Shown: positions 27,601 to 35,554, numbered from the stretch's first letter. The stretch is 64,000 bases of DNA from Mixophyes australis (GCA_036250195.1 JAVHZZ010000002.1:368654624-368718623), one strand, 5' to 3'. A program made the numbers and translations. The notes: a model not told the origin generated them from the letters alone.

Positions 27601-29856
27601 TGTAAATCTATGTTCAGGCTGAACACCCAAAACCAGTCCAGTCCATAAAAGGATCCTTCTGTGAAGAGTAAAGTTTCAGCTCCGGCTTGTCCAGTTGGTG
27701 TTTGGATATATATAGGGGCTAATGCAGAGTGGGTCACAAAACAGGAGTAAATAAATAAATAGCGTTTTTCCACCGATACGCAGAGCTGTACACATCTCAA
27801 GATGGGCTTGACTGCGCATGAGCAGGATATGCGCCTGGTTTATGACAAGTCTTCATCATCAGTGTGTATTTGCACTTGCCCTATAGCAGGTGTTAAAAAT
27901 AAGCCTCCTAACAGGCATGTATGTGTCAGGCGCCGTCCCCGCACCTTCACTCGGTGCCAGGGACGGACGCCTGATTCTGTCTCCTCCTGTCCAGTTGCTA
28001 GGCAACGGGAAGAATGACGCACTTCCACCGGGCCGCAGGGCGCATTCGTGGGAGCACACGTCCTGTTGCCTAGCAACGGGATGCTATTCTCCTCACCTGA
28101 CCCCTGTTCTCCTATCAGGCTCCAGCATTCCCTTTATCAGGAAGTCTCTGGCACCATTAGGGTGCCAGAGTATCGTGGTATGGTTCCCCTGCTCCAGCGT
28201 GTAACAGTTCCCAGCTGTCTCCTGATTGACTCCTTGGCTCCCGACCCGGCATTTGTGACCTTCCCAGTGGATCTCCCTTGGGCATTATTCTCTCCTTTGG
28301 CTTTCACCCCGGACCGTCTGACCACGCTTTTGTTCACCTCCTCTGTACGATGCTGCCAGCCGGGCTTGACCTCGGATTGCCTTATTACATTTCTGCCTGA
28401 CCCTAATACTGTCCAACCTCTGGTCTGCATAGTATCTTTTACCAGCACCACTTCACTAGTGGCTAGCCTGGAGGGCCGCAACCTGAGAGTTTCTGCAGCG
28501 AATTCCAAACTTCCTTGTGGGGTTCCCTGGTGAAAACCAGGAGTACATTTAGAGTCCACGCCTCCAGGTTAGCAGTGTCAATACCAGTAAGTGGCCTCAG
28601 CGTTTGAACCGTGACAGTATGCGTGTTTCTGCAGGTCTACATGAGCTGTATGTATGTAAACACACCATTACTGTACTCTGCCAAATTTATTACTGGCCGT
28701 CCCACCTCCCCATGCGCAGGCTGGTGTAGGTGCCAGAATCACACAAGTCTGCATATGCACCTACTGTCTGGGTATGTGGCGAGCAATATCACACAAAATA
28801 CACCATGCAAACAGGCGTACCTCCCACTCTGCATCAGCCACATAGTATCCAAACGTTACATGCACAGTCTACAAACTTCTAAATAAATTATCTATATTTG
28901 TATTGTTACATTGTTGCACTAGATAACCCTACCTGTGGTATTAGCTATTGATATATTCCTTAATGATGACATTGTATGTGCATGTGCTTTATATGTTCTT
29001 CCGATCGTTAAAACGTACCTTTAGACTTGTAGTACAATGTGCATATACTTTTATATTCTTACACAACTGTTTCTTTTCACAGGACATTGATTGATATTAA
29101 CTGTATACTTTGCCAAGAAGCTGATGTCAAACATCACTGGGAGTAGTTTAGTTGTTAGACAAATATGAATCAATATCAAAGAAGTGGACTTCGATTATTA
29201 TTATTATTATTATTATTTTTGTAGGGACACCATTATTATTAAGCCACTATATTCCATTGCATAGTAGAGAGCGATAAACACAAACGGTAATGAATGAGAA
29301 AAGAAACAATCAAATGAAGTTGTTTGTTTCACTGTATAAAATAGGGATAGATGGGGGGAGGATAACGGGGGAGATATGGAGGGGTATGGGGGGGGGCTGG
29401 TGAGCGAGAAAGAGGGGTTCACTGACAGGAATCTTTTTAACTGTCCATTTGTTATTTTAAGCTGTGCTACGGATAGATGAGTTTTGACATTTTAATATTT
29501 TATTATTAGCGGTAGAGGGACAAGAATTTATTATCAGAGGGCAAAGCTAAAGTAAGTCACAATGAAAACATTGGTTGGAGACATTTTTTTTTATAGAATT
29601 AGAATTTCTGTGAGGGAAGAAATAATTGTACACTTGTCTATGTCTCCTAGGAATCAGGATTTTCGTTATGGCTCGGACAGAAGCTCACTCCACTAGAGAA
29701 CATACCCCCCGCAGCTATTGCCTTGGTTTTGTGCTTGCTGGTCGCTACGTTCACTGAATGTACAAGTAATGTAGCCACCACTACACTTTTCCTACCCATC
29801 CTGGCATCCATGGTAAGAGAACAACAACACGGTATAAAGCCACATGACCAATATAT

Positions 29857-29913
<57 letters not shown>

Positions 29914-30457
29914 AGTTAACCTGTGCATGATACTCATGCATTCTAGTCAAATCAAGCTACTTAAGGTGTTAAAAAGGTTCTTGTCATGCATTTGGGCCTA
30001 GCCCAGGCCTCCTCAGGGGAAGAGCGTTACTTCCCGACGTAAGCGCCCTTTTTTAACATGGTTTTGTCCACATGTCACCACCTCATCATTCTTCTCCATC
30101 ACCTCATCCTTCATCTTCATCGCCACATCCTTCATCAAGCTACTTAAGGTGTTAAAAACTCCCCACTGTCACCCCCGGCAACCACCAACCACTCCCAACT
30201 GTCACTTCTCCTTCAAGAAATATATATATATTTTTTTTTTAAATCTTTATAAACACTTTTAACAATTAACAAATTTAATTAACAAATTAAAAACATCTTA
30301 GTATACCAAATTTCAGCCCTTTCTGAATTTTTTTTTCCACACACACTAAGAATTTAGTAGGTCAGTGTATAACTCCGCCCAGCAGGTGGCGCTGCAGCTT
30401 GGTTTTATTTTTTCACACACAGACAGACTAACACACACCACTAGACATTTATATTAT

Positions 30458-30492
<35 letters not shown>

Positions 30493-30639
30493 CAGATTTA
30501 TAGTTATATTTTGTAGGAATTAACAAGTAAGGGACTCCTTACTCCTTGAATCTTAAGCAGTTGCTGTTTTATTCCAACATAAACACCAGCATAGCACCAG
30601 CACAAAGCCAGTTATATGTTCCACAGCTTCCTGACACTA

Positions 30640-30673
<34 letters not shown>

Positions 30674-33558
30674 CATCTTTGACTTATAAGGCGCCACTAA
30701 TGGTCCGCAGCGCCGTACATTACATATACAGAAAACAGAACCAAGACACAACATGATACAAAAATATATACAAACACAGGTGACCGGGTAAAGCAAATCA
30801 GATTATATCTGACAGATAGTGAAAGGGATGGTAGAAATCAGCAAGAAGAAGGCCAAAGCTTAAGAAGACAGGGAAAACAGGGCTAGCGAAGCAGGCCAAG
30901 AGGTACAGAGGGTGAAGGAACAGTAGAAGGAACACACAAGGAAAGAGGGCCCTGCTCATTAGAGCTCACATCCTAAAGGGAAGAGGGAGACACAAATAGG
31001 ATGGTACTAACTGGGGGAGAGAGCCAGGACAAGGGAGTTATGAGGAGGACTGATAGACTTGAATAAAGAAATGAGTCTTAAGGGCACGCTTGAAGCCTTT
31101 GAGAGTAGATGCTAACCTGATGGAATGTGGAAGATCGTTCCACAGCAGGGAAGCAGCCCGGGCAAAGTCCTGAAGACGTGAGTGAGAGGAGGTGATCAGT
31201 GAAGTAGTGAGGCGGCGGTCACAGCAGAGCGGAGAGGGCGGGTAGGAGTGTAGGTAGAGATTGGAGATGTAGGGAGGGGAAGATTGACTAAGAGCTTTAA
31301 AAGTGAGGGTGAGGAGTTTAAATTTAATTCTGTAGGGTATGGGGAGCCAATGTAGTGACTGTTGGAGGGAGACACACTAACTACACTACCACAAGCCCTA
31401 GCTATTGTCCGGCTGCTAGTCAGCGTCAGAAGCTCCACCCTGCAGATCTTTTTATTCACAAACACACACCACAGCAGTCATACCCATGTTGGGCACCTGT
31501 GTGTCTGTGTGCTGTGGAAAATACTGAGTGGGAATTGTATCCTGTCTGCAGCCTGTTCCAGTAGACTCTTCTGGATTTTACTTATCTGTATGCAGGAGAG
31601 GTGTGGCGAATAACCCTCTTTTGCCACAATATATATATATATTTGGAAATATAATTTTGGTAGTGCTTGGGGGATAATTATTAAACTACCATTTGGTATA
31701 TACAAATAATTTCTTATACAAATAATTTAGCAACATCTATAGAAGTGTACTTTGGCTCATTCGCTAATTATTATATGTTTTATAATTTGTGTAGAAGATA
31801 ATTGTGAACATTAAGGGTTGTATGTATGTTACACAGATTGGTGCAGATTTAGAGCTGGACGTAAGGCCATTTTGAGCTATGTACATATATGAAACTTGCA
31901 CAACATTTATCTTTTTTGGACCCTTGTGCTTGGAGAGTTTGGGCTGTGGTGTTCACATTATGTTTAGTACATTGGGGGCGTGGTTGAGATATGTCCGACT
32001 TTGACTCACATGAATGTTTGGACGTCCCATAGGTCTGGTACAAGCTTCTAATTTGACAATAATTATGGACAATTTTTTTTGCATCAATATGTTGGAATTA
32101 AAGTTGCACATATCTTAAGTTTCAGCTTCTTAAATGAAAGGGCAGAGACATTTTGTATAAATCACAGCAAAGATCGAGGAAACAAAGTGCAGTTTAGTTT
32201 AGCTGCTTTTTTATTAGACCATAATACAGCAGTAGGCTCTGCCTGCCTGTAAGCAACCTGTTAAGATGTCCTGCCTAGTTGCATAATACACCTGCTGCAG
32301 ATATATTGATCAGTGTATTTGTTGTTTTCCCATCATCCAGGCAAAAGCCATCCAGAGGAACCCATTATACATAATGCTGCCATGCACTCTCTCTGCCTCC
32401 TTTGCATTCATGTTGCCAGTGGCCACACCTCCTAATGCCATAGCCTTTTCATATGGGCAGCTCAAGGTTGTTGATATGGTAAGTGTCTTCTCCATTTCCT
32501 ATCATTACATTCTGCTTTTTCTGAGATCCACACGTAGGAAGTTGCATCCCTATTTTTTTATATTTTATTTCTTGAGTATAGGTTTGCTACACTTACCTAT
32601 CCAGTCTATTTAATAAGTCAAATTTTCCAGTGCTGTCTATGTGGTTGGGCCTTCAGTCACATGATAGGTACTAGAAGACATCATTTCTCACGACTTCAAT
32701 GTGGGTTTGTAAAGATAGGTGCAATTTTTTTATTTTTTTTAACATCATTTTATTAAAGGTTTTAGGGTAGGGAAAGGGGTACAGAAAAAAAAAAGGGTGA
32801 AGAGGGAGGGGGTACATTTATAAGGTCAGACAATACACTGTACATTAACTAGGTACAAATTTTACAAACATTACCCCCTCTGCTCCCCTAGGCCTCCCAT
32901 ATACTTACTATCCCTCTGTTACAGCCCTCGCCATGGTTCCAACCCCTACTGTAGCACATATTTGTATAAAATTAATTAATGCCAATAGTTCAGCCCTAAC
33001 TGAAACCATAGTTCATTATCTATAATATGTGAATAATTAATATCCAGTTTTCTAAAAGAATGAATCTGAAAAAGTGCCGTCTCTGCACTCTAGGCCGACC
33101 AACTAAGACCTGGCCGTGATGGCAATGGAGTTACATGTTCTGCGTTTACTTTACATCACACCTGATTAGGAATATATGAGAAATAAAACAGTTTTCTGAG
33201 TTGTGGGGGTTCCACATCTTTCAATTGTATAAATTATTGGTATTTGGGTAAAAGTCTAAACACTTTTTGTGTTACTGATTGTGCGTTGTAGAATAGAATG
33301 CTGCAGGCGTAGCTGGACCGTAAAGTAGTACAAAGGTCTTTCCATGTCCGATATATAGAATCCATTTGTACCACAGACACTTCTATAACACCAATATATT
33401 ACATGGCTCTGTTTACTTCCTCATTACAGGCAAAAGCTGGATTTATGCTGAATATTATTGGAGTGCTTGTTATTACACTGGCCATTAACAGCTGGGGATT
33501 TTACATGTTTGATCTGGGCACGTTCCCTTCTTGGGCAAACTCCACAGGAAAACCCTAA
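14301..33558 (+). CDS. slc13a2: SLC13-family Na+/dicarboxylate cotransporter, 11 coding exons seen (5' exon missing)
   Basis: This gene encodes a multi-pass membrane symporter that couples Na+ entry to uptake of succinate, citrate and related Krebs-cycle acids (known for the family, plasma membrane). Exons: 14301-14429, 16341-16477, 17322-17581, 18217-18406, 20320-20442, 21158-21379, 22517-22617, 24930-25051, 29651-29812, 32341-32478, 33430-33558. They sum to 1713 nt, that is 570 codons plus TAA, with no internal stop and all phases matching. Visible signatures are WNLHKRIAL, the first SNT motif (SNTATTAMM), [31 protein letters not shown], the second motif [11 protein letters not shown] and PVATPPNAI. 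Human SLC13A2 is about 592 residues, so only an N-terminal exon of about 30-35 residues is missing. SLC13A2 is the best fit, but several segments look like SLC13A5, so the paralogue call is less certain than the family call. Confidence 0.88.
14447..14850. mobile_element. interspersed repeat copy 1, beside exon 2 donor
   Basis: This copy and 29914-30464 share nearly the same sequence: ACAAGTTAACCYGTGCATGA at the left, a GCATGA-TAC-TCATGC stem-loop, AAGCTACTTAAGGTGTTAAAA twice, and GCCCAGCAGGTGGCGCTGCAG followed by CATTTATAT at the right. The family is not identified. A non-autonomous rolling-circle-type element is possible but unproven. Confidence 0.75.
14851..16340. other. rest of intron 2, nothing recognised
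   Basis: AT-rich intronic sequence. A short tandem 'ggatgtg..ttggg' pattern lies near 15160-15210. No gene was seen. Confidence 0.5.
16341..16477 (+). CDS. slc13a2: slc13a2 coding exon 3
   Basis: The acceptor is tatcatttcag and the donor gtgagt; 137 nt, entering in phase 0 and leaving with two bases of a leucine codon. It encodes [17 protein letters not shown] and the highly conserved [16 protein letters not shown] segment, followed by GVKPA. The [21 protein letters not shown] block is shared by vertebrate SLC13 dicarboxylate carriers and lies beside the first re-entrant hairpin in the family fold. Confidence 0.95.
16623..16858. mobile_element. truncated copy of the GGGCCTGATTCATTAAGG foldback MITE
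   Basis: The first 236 bases match the left part of the complete copy at 34691-35013, including the inverted core around AGCACACAAATA. The centre is reversed relative to that copy, as expected for a near-palindrome inserted the other way. The right terminal repeat is missing. Confidence 0.8.
17042..17217. mobile_element. foldback MITE (CCAAT-palindrome family), copy 1
   Basis: Nearly perfect inverted repeat of about 175 bases. Arms carry TTTACTAAACTGCGGGTTTG and ATAGCAACCAATCA facing their complements around a short TAAATAA centre. Other copies lie at 23297, 44213 and 51389. CATA occurs on both flanks and may be a 4-bp duplication. Confidence 0.8.
17322..17581 (+). CDS. slc13a2: slc13a2 coding exon 4 (first SNT motif)
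   Basis: The acceptor is ccttatag and the donor gtaaga; 260 nt. The first base completes the leucine codon from exon 3 and the last base starts a serine codon. It carries [20 protein letters not shown], the first SNT signature, which helps form the Na+/carboxylate site in this family. A long hydrophilic stretch follows (from about [10 protein letters not shown] to DPLKQEKLS), the variable cytoplasmic loop. That loop is longer here than I recall for SLC13A5. Confidence 0.95.
17935..18093 (-). mobile_element. LINE fragment (minus), intron 4
   Basis: AAAGATTTGAGGGCTGAGGG and GGTAGGGAATTCCATAGGTG also occur, diverged, at 46488-46545. In minus orientation this is the C-terminal coding part of an L2/CR1-type reverse transcriptase (the GTRAWNSIP-like region). 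Confidence 0.5.
18217..18406 (+). CDS. slc13a2: slc13a2 coding exon 5
   Basis: The acceptor is attttattttag and the donor gtaggt; 190 nt. Two bases complete the serine codon from exon 4 and the exon leaves with two bases (GA). It encodes the end of the hydrophilic loop ([19 protein letters not shown]) and then [19 protein letters not shown] and [13 protein letters not shown]. The frame runs on to a TAG just past the true donor, so an unspliced reading is open through the exon. The donor at 18407 gives the phase needed by exon 6. Confidence 0.94.
18625..18712. repeat. (TA)n microsatellite
   Basis: About 85 bases of TA in intron 5. Confidence 0.9.
19009..19660 (+). repeat. minisatellite with monomer of about 40 bases, split by a MITE
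   Basis: Repeats of ATGACTAACTTACTTATAT followed by CCCCTTATGTCCCCTCA run at 19009-19244 and resume at 19511-19660. The element at 19245-19510 interrupts them. The resumed copies keep the same phase. The open frame at 19242-19691 is a by-product. Confidence 0.8.
19245..19510. mobile_element. MITE with CATACTTACCAACT ends and 8-bp flanks
   Basis: 266 bases from CATACTTACCAACTTT to AGTTGTCAAGTATG, flanked by CCCTTATG at 19237-19244 and 19511-19518. The 8-mer is also part of the host minisatellite, so it may not be a true duplication, but the sister copy at 20563 also has 8-bp flanks. The interior carries GC-rich CCGGGAGACTCTCGC motifs. Confidence 0.75.
20140..20236 (+). mobile_element. L2/CR1-type LINE 3' tail (plus)
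   Basis: TGTACAGCGCTGCAGAACTA, then GTGGCGCTATATAAATAGC and a GATGATGGTGA end. This is the standard 3' terminus of L2-type LINEs, 5'-truncated, about 80 bases upstream of exon 6. Confidence 0.65.
20320..20442 (+). CDS. slc13a2: slc13a2 coding exon 6
   Basis: The acceptor is ttgtcttgcag and the donor gtaagt; 123 nt. The first base completes a glutamate codon, giving [17 protein letters not shown]. It then encodes a membrane segment with [20 protein letters not shown]. It matches LFPxNxxVxNFASWF-x-FAFPxM of SLC13A2/A5. It leaves with AA, completed by C of exon 7 to give asparagine. Confidence 0.95.
20563..20822. mobile_element. MITE with CATACTTGCCAACTC ends, second copy
   Basis: 260 bases from CATACTTGCCAACTCC to TAGGTAAGTATG. 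The flanks GTATATGC (20555-20562) and GTATATAC (20823-20830) agree at 7 of 8 positions. The interior has the GGCCCCGCCCC/GGGGCGGGGCC hairpin. It belongs with 19245-19510. Confidence 0.78.
21158..21379 (+). CDS. slc13a2: slc13a2 coding exon 7
   Basis: The acceptor is tttcctctag and the donor gtaagt; 222 nt. It encodes [19 protein letters not shown], a charged cytoplasmic loop, then [15 protein letters not shown], a hydrophobic segment ([13 protein letters not shown]) and [15 protein letters not shown]. The W-F-x-R-x-PGF motif is a family hallmark. RDPGFMPGW is closer to the SLC13A5 form than to SLC13A2. The exon leaves with two bases (GA). Confidence 0.95.
21601..21905. mobile_element. MITE fragment related to 2847-3250
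   Basis: TTTATTAAGGAACGTAAG at the left and internal CTGTGCATGCCC and ACGACAGCCTACAA-type segments resemble the element at 2847-3250. The right end is degraded. Confidence 0.4.
22034..22213. mobile_element. 180-bp MITE with GGGGCATATTCAAT-type ends
   Basis: Inverted ends GGGGCATATATTCAATTAGC and GCTGATTGAATATGCCCC. The interior is short and GC-rich. ACAG occurs on both flanks. It lies in intron 7. Confidence 0.7.
22517..22617 (+). CDS. slc13a2: slc13a2 coding exon 8
   Basis: The acceptor is atattttttag and the donor gtaaca; 101 nt. The first base completes a glutamate codon, then [20 protein letters not shown] and [13 protein letters not shown]. It matches the x-VSDATVAIF helix of the family and the short variable loop after it. 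The donor gtaaca is weaker than the others in this gene, but the phase joins cleanly to exon 9 (glycine codon split 1/2). Confidence 0.92.
23105..23275. mobile_element. hAT-related fragment
   Basis: GTCTGGCAAATTTTAGCCTG and AATGCAGGTGGCCCAGTGAC recur in diverged form at 41640-41745 and 25270-25345. No clear ends. Confidence 0.4.
23297..23446. mobile_element. foldback MITE (CCAAT-palindrome family), copy 2
   Basis: Diverged copy. CATAGCAACCAATCAGATTC faces AATCTGATTGGTTGCTATG about 75 bases apart, with decayed outer arms. Confidence 0.7.
24661..24694. repeat. (CA)n microsatellite
   Basis: 17 CA dinucleotides in intron 8. Confidence 0.95.
24930..25051 (+). CDS. slc13a2: slc13a2 coding exon 9
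   Basis: The acceptor is cattactag and the donor gtatgt; 122 nt, leaving in phase 0. It encodes [20 protein letters not shown], then [36 protein letters not shown] is the SLC13A2 form, whereas [11 protein letters not shown] also fits SLC13A5. This segment forms the second re-entrant hairpin region in the family fold. Confidence 0.95.
25173..25439. mobile_element. hAT-superfamily MITE with perfect 8-bp target duplication
   Basis: 267 bases from CAGAGCCAGATTTAGACC to TAAATCCGGCCCTG, flanked by GCCATAGT at 25165-25172 and 25440-25447. The ends match the CAGGGCCGGATTWA ends of 6543-6952. It starts about 120 bases after the exon 9 donor. Confidence 0.85.
26139..26180. repeat. (GTAT)n microsatellite, left part
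   Basis: About ten GTAT units, ending where the mariner element begins. Two more GTAT-like units follow the element at 27501. Confidence 0.9.
26181..27500 (+). mobile_element. mariner (D34D) transposon, nearly complete
   Basis: Ends carry GAGG...TATTAAATAACGAGACT inverted repeats (26184-26210 and about 27476-27497). The 5' copy has a few extra bases between GAGG and TATTAAA. The element is about 1.3 kb and contains a mariner transposase frame. Irritans-type relatives (as in Hsmar2) are the closest that I recall. It lies in intron 9 of slc13a2 in the same orientation. Confidence 0.9.
26376..27458 (+). pseudogene. mariner transposase, frameshifted
   Basis: The N-terminal frame (from ATG at 26376) has the helix-turn-helix region with [17 protein letters not shown]. 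The frame shifts near 26602-26608 (an A-run) to a second frame ([20 protein letters not shown]), then shifts back near 26726. The C-terminal 240-codon frame (26736-27458) is intact: [14 protein letters not shown] holds the first Asp, [10 protein letters not shown] the second, and [13 protein letters not shown] the third Asp 34 residues after the second. D34D spacing defines mariner. Two indels make this copy unable to encode a full transposase as it stands. Confidence 0.9.
27924..28616 (+). mobile_element. solo-LTR-like element with perfect 5-bp target duplication
   Basis: 693 bases starting TGTCAGGCGCCG and ending CGTGACA (TG...CA), flanked by GTATG at 27919-27923 and 28617-28621. A second copy lies at 58431-59062. 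Shared internal parts are GTTGCTAGGCAACGGGA-like hairpins, ACCATTAGGGTGCCAGAG, and a GGTTCCCTGGTGAAAACCAG segment near the end. TG/CA termini with 5-bp duplication indicate an LTR retrotransposon that recombined to a solo LTR. The overlapping 161- and 140-codon frames have no domain. Confidence 0.82.
29199..29219. repeat. (ATT)n microsatellite
   Basis: Short ATT run in intron 9. The flanking 28622-29650 stretch shows no other recognised element apart from a G-rich patch at 29352-29400. Confidence 0.8.
29651..29812 (+). CDS. slc13a2: slc13a2 coding exon 10 (second SNT-type motif)
   Basis: The acceptor is tgtctcctag and the donor gtaaga; 162 nt, phase 0 at both ends, 54 residues. It encodes [20 protein letters not shown], a membrane segment [15 protein letters not shown], and [25 protein letters not shown] is the second SNT-type signature, pseudo-symmetrical with the one in exon 4. 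A 4.6-kb intron containing a mariner copy and an LTR-like element precedes it. A TA repeat and a repeat copy start about 60-100 bases after the donor. Confidence 0.95.
29863..29910. repeat. (TA)n microsatellite
   Basis: TA run between exon 10 and the repeat copy at 29914. Confidence 0.9.
29914..30464. mobile_element. interspersed repeat copy 2, beside exon 10 donor
   Basis: Same family and orientation as 14447-14850, over 90% alike by eye in the first 300 bases. It differs by an A/T-rich segment of about 140 bases near 30225-30360. It ends ACATTTATATTATAGATA next to another TA repeat (30466-30490). Confidence 0.75.
30637..31370 (-). mobile_element. L2/CR1-type LINE, 3' part (minus), with (ATT)n tail
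   Basis: On the minus strand this reads the C-terminal part of a LINE reverse-transcriptase protein ([20 protein letters not shown], later [18 protein letters not shown]), then a 3' UTR ending in TACGGCGCTGCGGACCATTA and an ATT-type tail at 30641-30674. It is 5'-truncated and lies in intron 10. Confidence 0.82.
31371..32340. other. rest of intron 10, nothing recognised
   Basis: No further repeat boundaries or coding segments were seen before exon 11. Confidence 0.5.
32341..32478 (+). CDS. slc13a2: slc13a2 coding exon 11
   Basis: The acceptor is tcccatcatccag and the donor gtaagt; 138 nt, phase 0 at both ends, 46 residues. It encodes [40 protein letters not shown] and LKVVDM. It covers the sodium:sulfate symporter signature of the family. 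The signature usually ends N-x-[LIVM]-V, but here the last position is alanine (NAIA). Confidence 0.95.
32720..33415 (-). mobile_element. possible retroposed element (minus), intron 11
   Basis: A T-rich start (tttttttatttttttt) followed by AACATCATTTTATTAAAGG and a purine-rich tract looks like the reverse complement of a LINE-type 3' end with poly(A). No coding match was recognised, so the call is weak. Confidence 0.3.
33430..33558 (+). CDS. slc13a2: slc13a2 terminal coding exon 12
   Basis: The acceptor is ctcattacag; 129 nt including TAA at 33556-33558. It encodes [35 protein letters not shown] and ANSTGKP. The last membrane helix and SWG motif match SLC13A2. The short outside tail keeps an N-glycosylation sequon (NST), as in NaDC1 and NaCT, but lacks the longer tail of human SLC13A2. 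Confidence 0.95.
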   Translation, partial: AKAGFMLNIIGVLVITLAINSWGFYMFDLGTFPSWANSTGKP

Positions 33559-33861
33559 CAACCTCCCTGTTGAAAGACATATATTCAACAAATTCAAATT
33601 CATGCAGAGGTCAAGGACTCTGCCTATATATGGAATTCCTGCATACCATCTACGCGATGTTTTGGATACAGGACCACCTATTTTCGATCTAGAAGACAAC
33701 CTTGCAAGGGCAAGTGACTCACAAGCTCAGTACCGTTTACTGCAGCCAAGAACAAATCCAAAAATGAAGATGACTCACTAGGTGAAACTGCCAATTCAAT
33801 GATTGGAATTCCCTCCTAGTCAGAAACTATTCTGCTATTTGTATATTTATTTAATGTGTCA

Positions 33862-33867
33862 AATAAA
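33862..33867 (+). promoter_or_regulatory. proximal poly(A) signal AATAAA
   Basis: Canonical hexamer about 300 bases after the slc13a2 stop codon. Confidence 0.6.
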
Positions 33868-34006
33868 ACTTGATGATTTACTTACAGCATGAGCAACGCA
33901 GCTTTTTACCAGCCAAAGAATATCTGTGGACTATATTGTCTGTGCACAATTGTAGCTTGTTACTCTGACACACTTGCAGCAACATTGTTTAAGGATTTAA
34001 CTTAAC

Positions 34007-34012
34007 AATAAA
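34007..34012 (+). promoter_or_regulatory. distal poly(A) signal AATAAA
   Basis: Second canonical hexamer, about 450 bases after the stop codon, giving a possible longer transcript. Confidence 0.55.
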
Positions 34013-34030
34013 CTTGATAACTGTTATAAT

Positions 34031-34690
34031 AACTTTTATGCCTATTCATCATGTTTTATAAAGAAGGAGGCCTAGGTCAAGTCAAGCATAAAAGATATCT
34101 TAAAAAAAAATTCAAAAAAGGGAATGGCCATTGTCTGTTTTTTTATTAAAGCACTAGAGCTTTTTCAAACTACAATGAGTGGTGGGGATCTGGGTAAAAA
34201 TTAAATGCCCCCCCTGGGGTCGAACGTTGTCACTCCTGTGCCCCTCATAATGGACATCGAATCCATAACGCCTCTGTCCATTATGCCTAAAAAAGTATAT
34301 CATTTTTTTAAAATAAAATCCTCAGATCTCCAATGTATAGATAGCAAACTGTGTCTCCCTTGCTAGTGTGAAACTACGTATCTCAGCATGCTTTGACTTC
34401 CACAAAAGCTGGAAAGACACAGATTAACTGTACTCTGCAATACTTCTTAGGCAGCATGGATAGATGCGTGTGGGAGGCTAGGCTGCAGCTTTTGCTGAGC
34501 ACAGTATCAGAGATGAACTCAGCAAGGGTCAGGAATATAAAGCAGGGATGCTGTTGCAGGTAGTCAGATGAGAGAGGAGATTAACCCTCACAGGTAAAAA
34601 GTCCACAGGTGAGGCACACAAGGTTCAGATCAGCAGCCCCTCTGATGGAACAGAGGAACTGGATGCCATACATATTCAGGACATAGTCAA
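34031..34690. other. non-coding stretch after slc13a2
   Basis: No gene or repeat boundary recognised. Confidence 0.5.
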
Positions 34691-35013
34691 GGGCCTGATT
34701 CATTAAGGATCTTAAGTTAAGAAACTTCTTATTTCAGTCTCCTGGACAAAACCATGTTACAATGCAAGGGGTGCAAACTAGTTTTCTGTTTTGCACATAA
34801 GTTAAATACTGACTGTTTTTTCATGTAGCACACAAATATCAACTTTAAATTTCAGTGTACAAATAAGCTATCAAGTATTTGTGTGCTACATGAAAAAACA
34901 GTCAGTATTTAACTTATGTGCAAAACAGAATACTATTTGCATTGTAACATGGTTTTGTCCAGGAGACTGAAATAAGAAGTTTCTTAACTTAAGATCCTTA
35001 ATGAATCAGGCCC
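34691..35013. mobile_element. complete 323-bp foldback MITE
   Basis: It starts GGGCCTGATTCATTAAGG and ends CCTTAATGAATCAGGCCC. The two halves are almost perfect inverted complements around a short core, so the whole element could form one long hairpin. CAA occurs immediately on both sides (34688-34690, 35014-35016), consistent with a 3-bp duplication. A truncated copy is at 16623. Confidence 0.88.
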
Positions 35014-35554
35014 CAATTTATTAATACAATCTGAAATTACTAAAAGATATAGAGAATAATCCCTATGGAAAAATTAATTCATATATAAACAAAATTAGGA
35101 CATTGTGTATCTTTAAAAGTAGTGAACAGTGAGCAATAAACATTAACAACATCAGATATGAGTACTCATTCAAGCTCATGGCTCAAAGCTCTGTTCCCAT
35201 TAATGGTAAATAAACATTATGTACTTTTCAAAAACTGAAGACTTGATATTGAAGATTTGATATTTGCAGGCTTGTAGCAGCAGACTTCATCAGAATAAAA
35301 CAAATTATTTTCAGATTGTTAGACACATAGCAGTTTAGAGGGAAGCTAACAAGTATACAATGTTGCTATTATAATTACACATGGACTGAACACATACAGC
35401 TGTTAAAAAAACCAAGCATAGATTGCAGCTTTTATAGCCATGCATATTGTGTTCAAAGTCAACTGGCCACTTAAATTATGCAAATGTTGATGTCAGAGAG
35501 TAATCCTCTGTATGAGGTATTAAGCCACTGTACAGCAGCTATCAGTCAGTCTGG

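Larger units (their letters stand above)
33559..34030 (+). other. slc13a2: slc13a2 3' UTR
   Basis: Sequence after the TAA contains two AATAAA hexamers, at 33862-33867 and 34007-34012. The UTR probably ends about 15-25 bases after one of them, giving a short (about 0.32 kb) or long (about 0.47 kb) form. The cleavage site is inferred, not seen. Confidence 0.6.

Noticed and set aside
28048..28559. 161-codon plus and 140-codon minus frames
   Set aside because: Both overlap in the solo-LTR-like element and show no domain.
29647..29937. minus-strand frame over exon 10
   Set aside because: It is a shadow of the slc13a2 exon and the neighbouring TA repeat.
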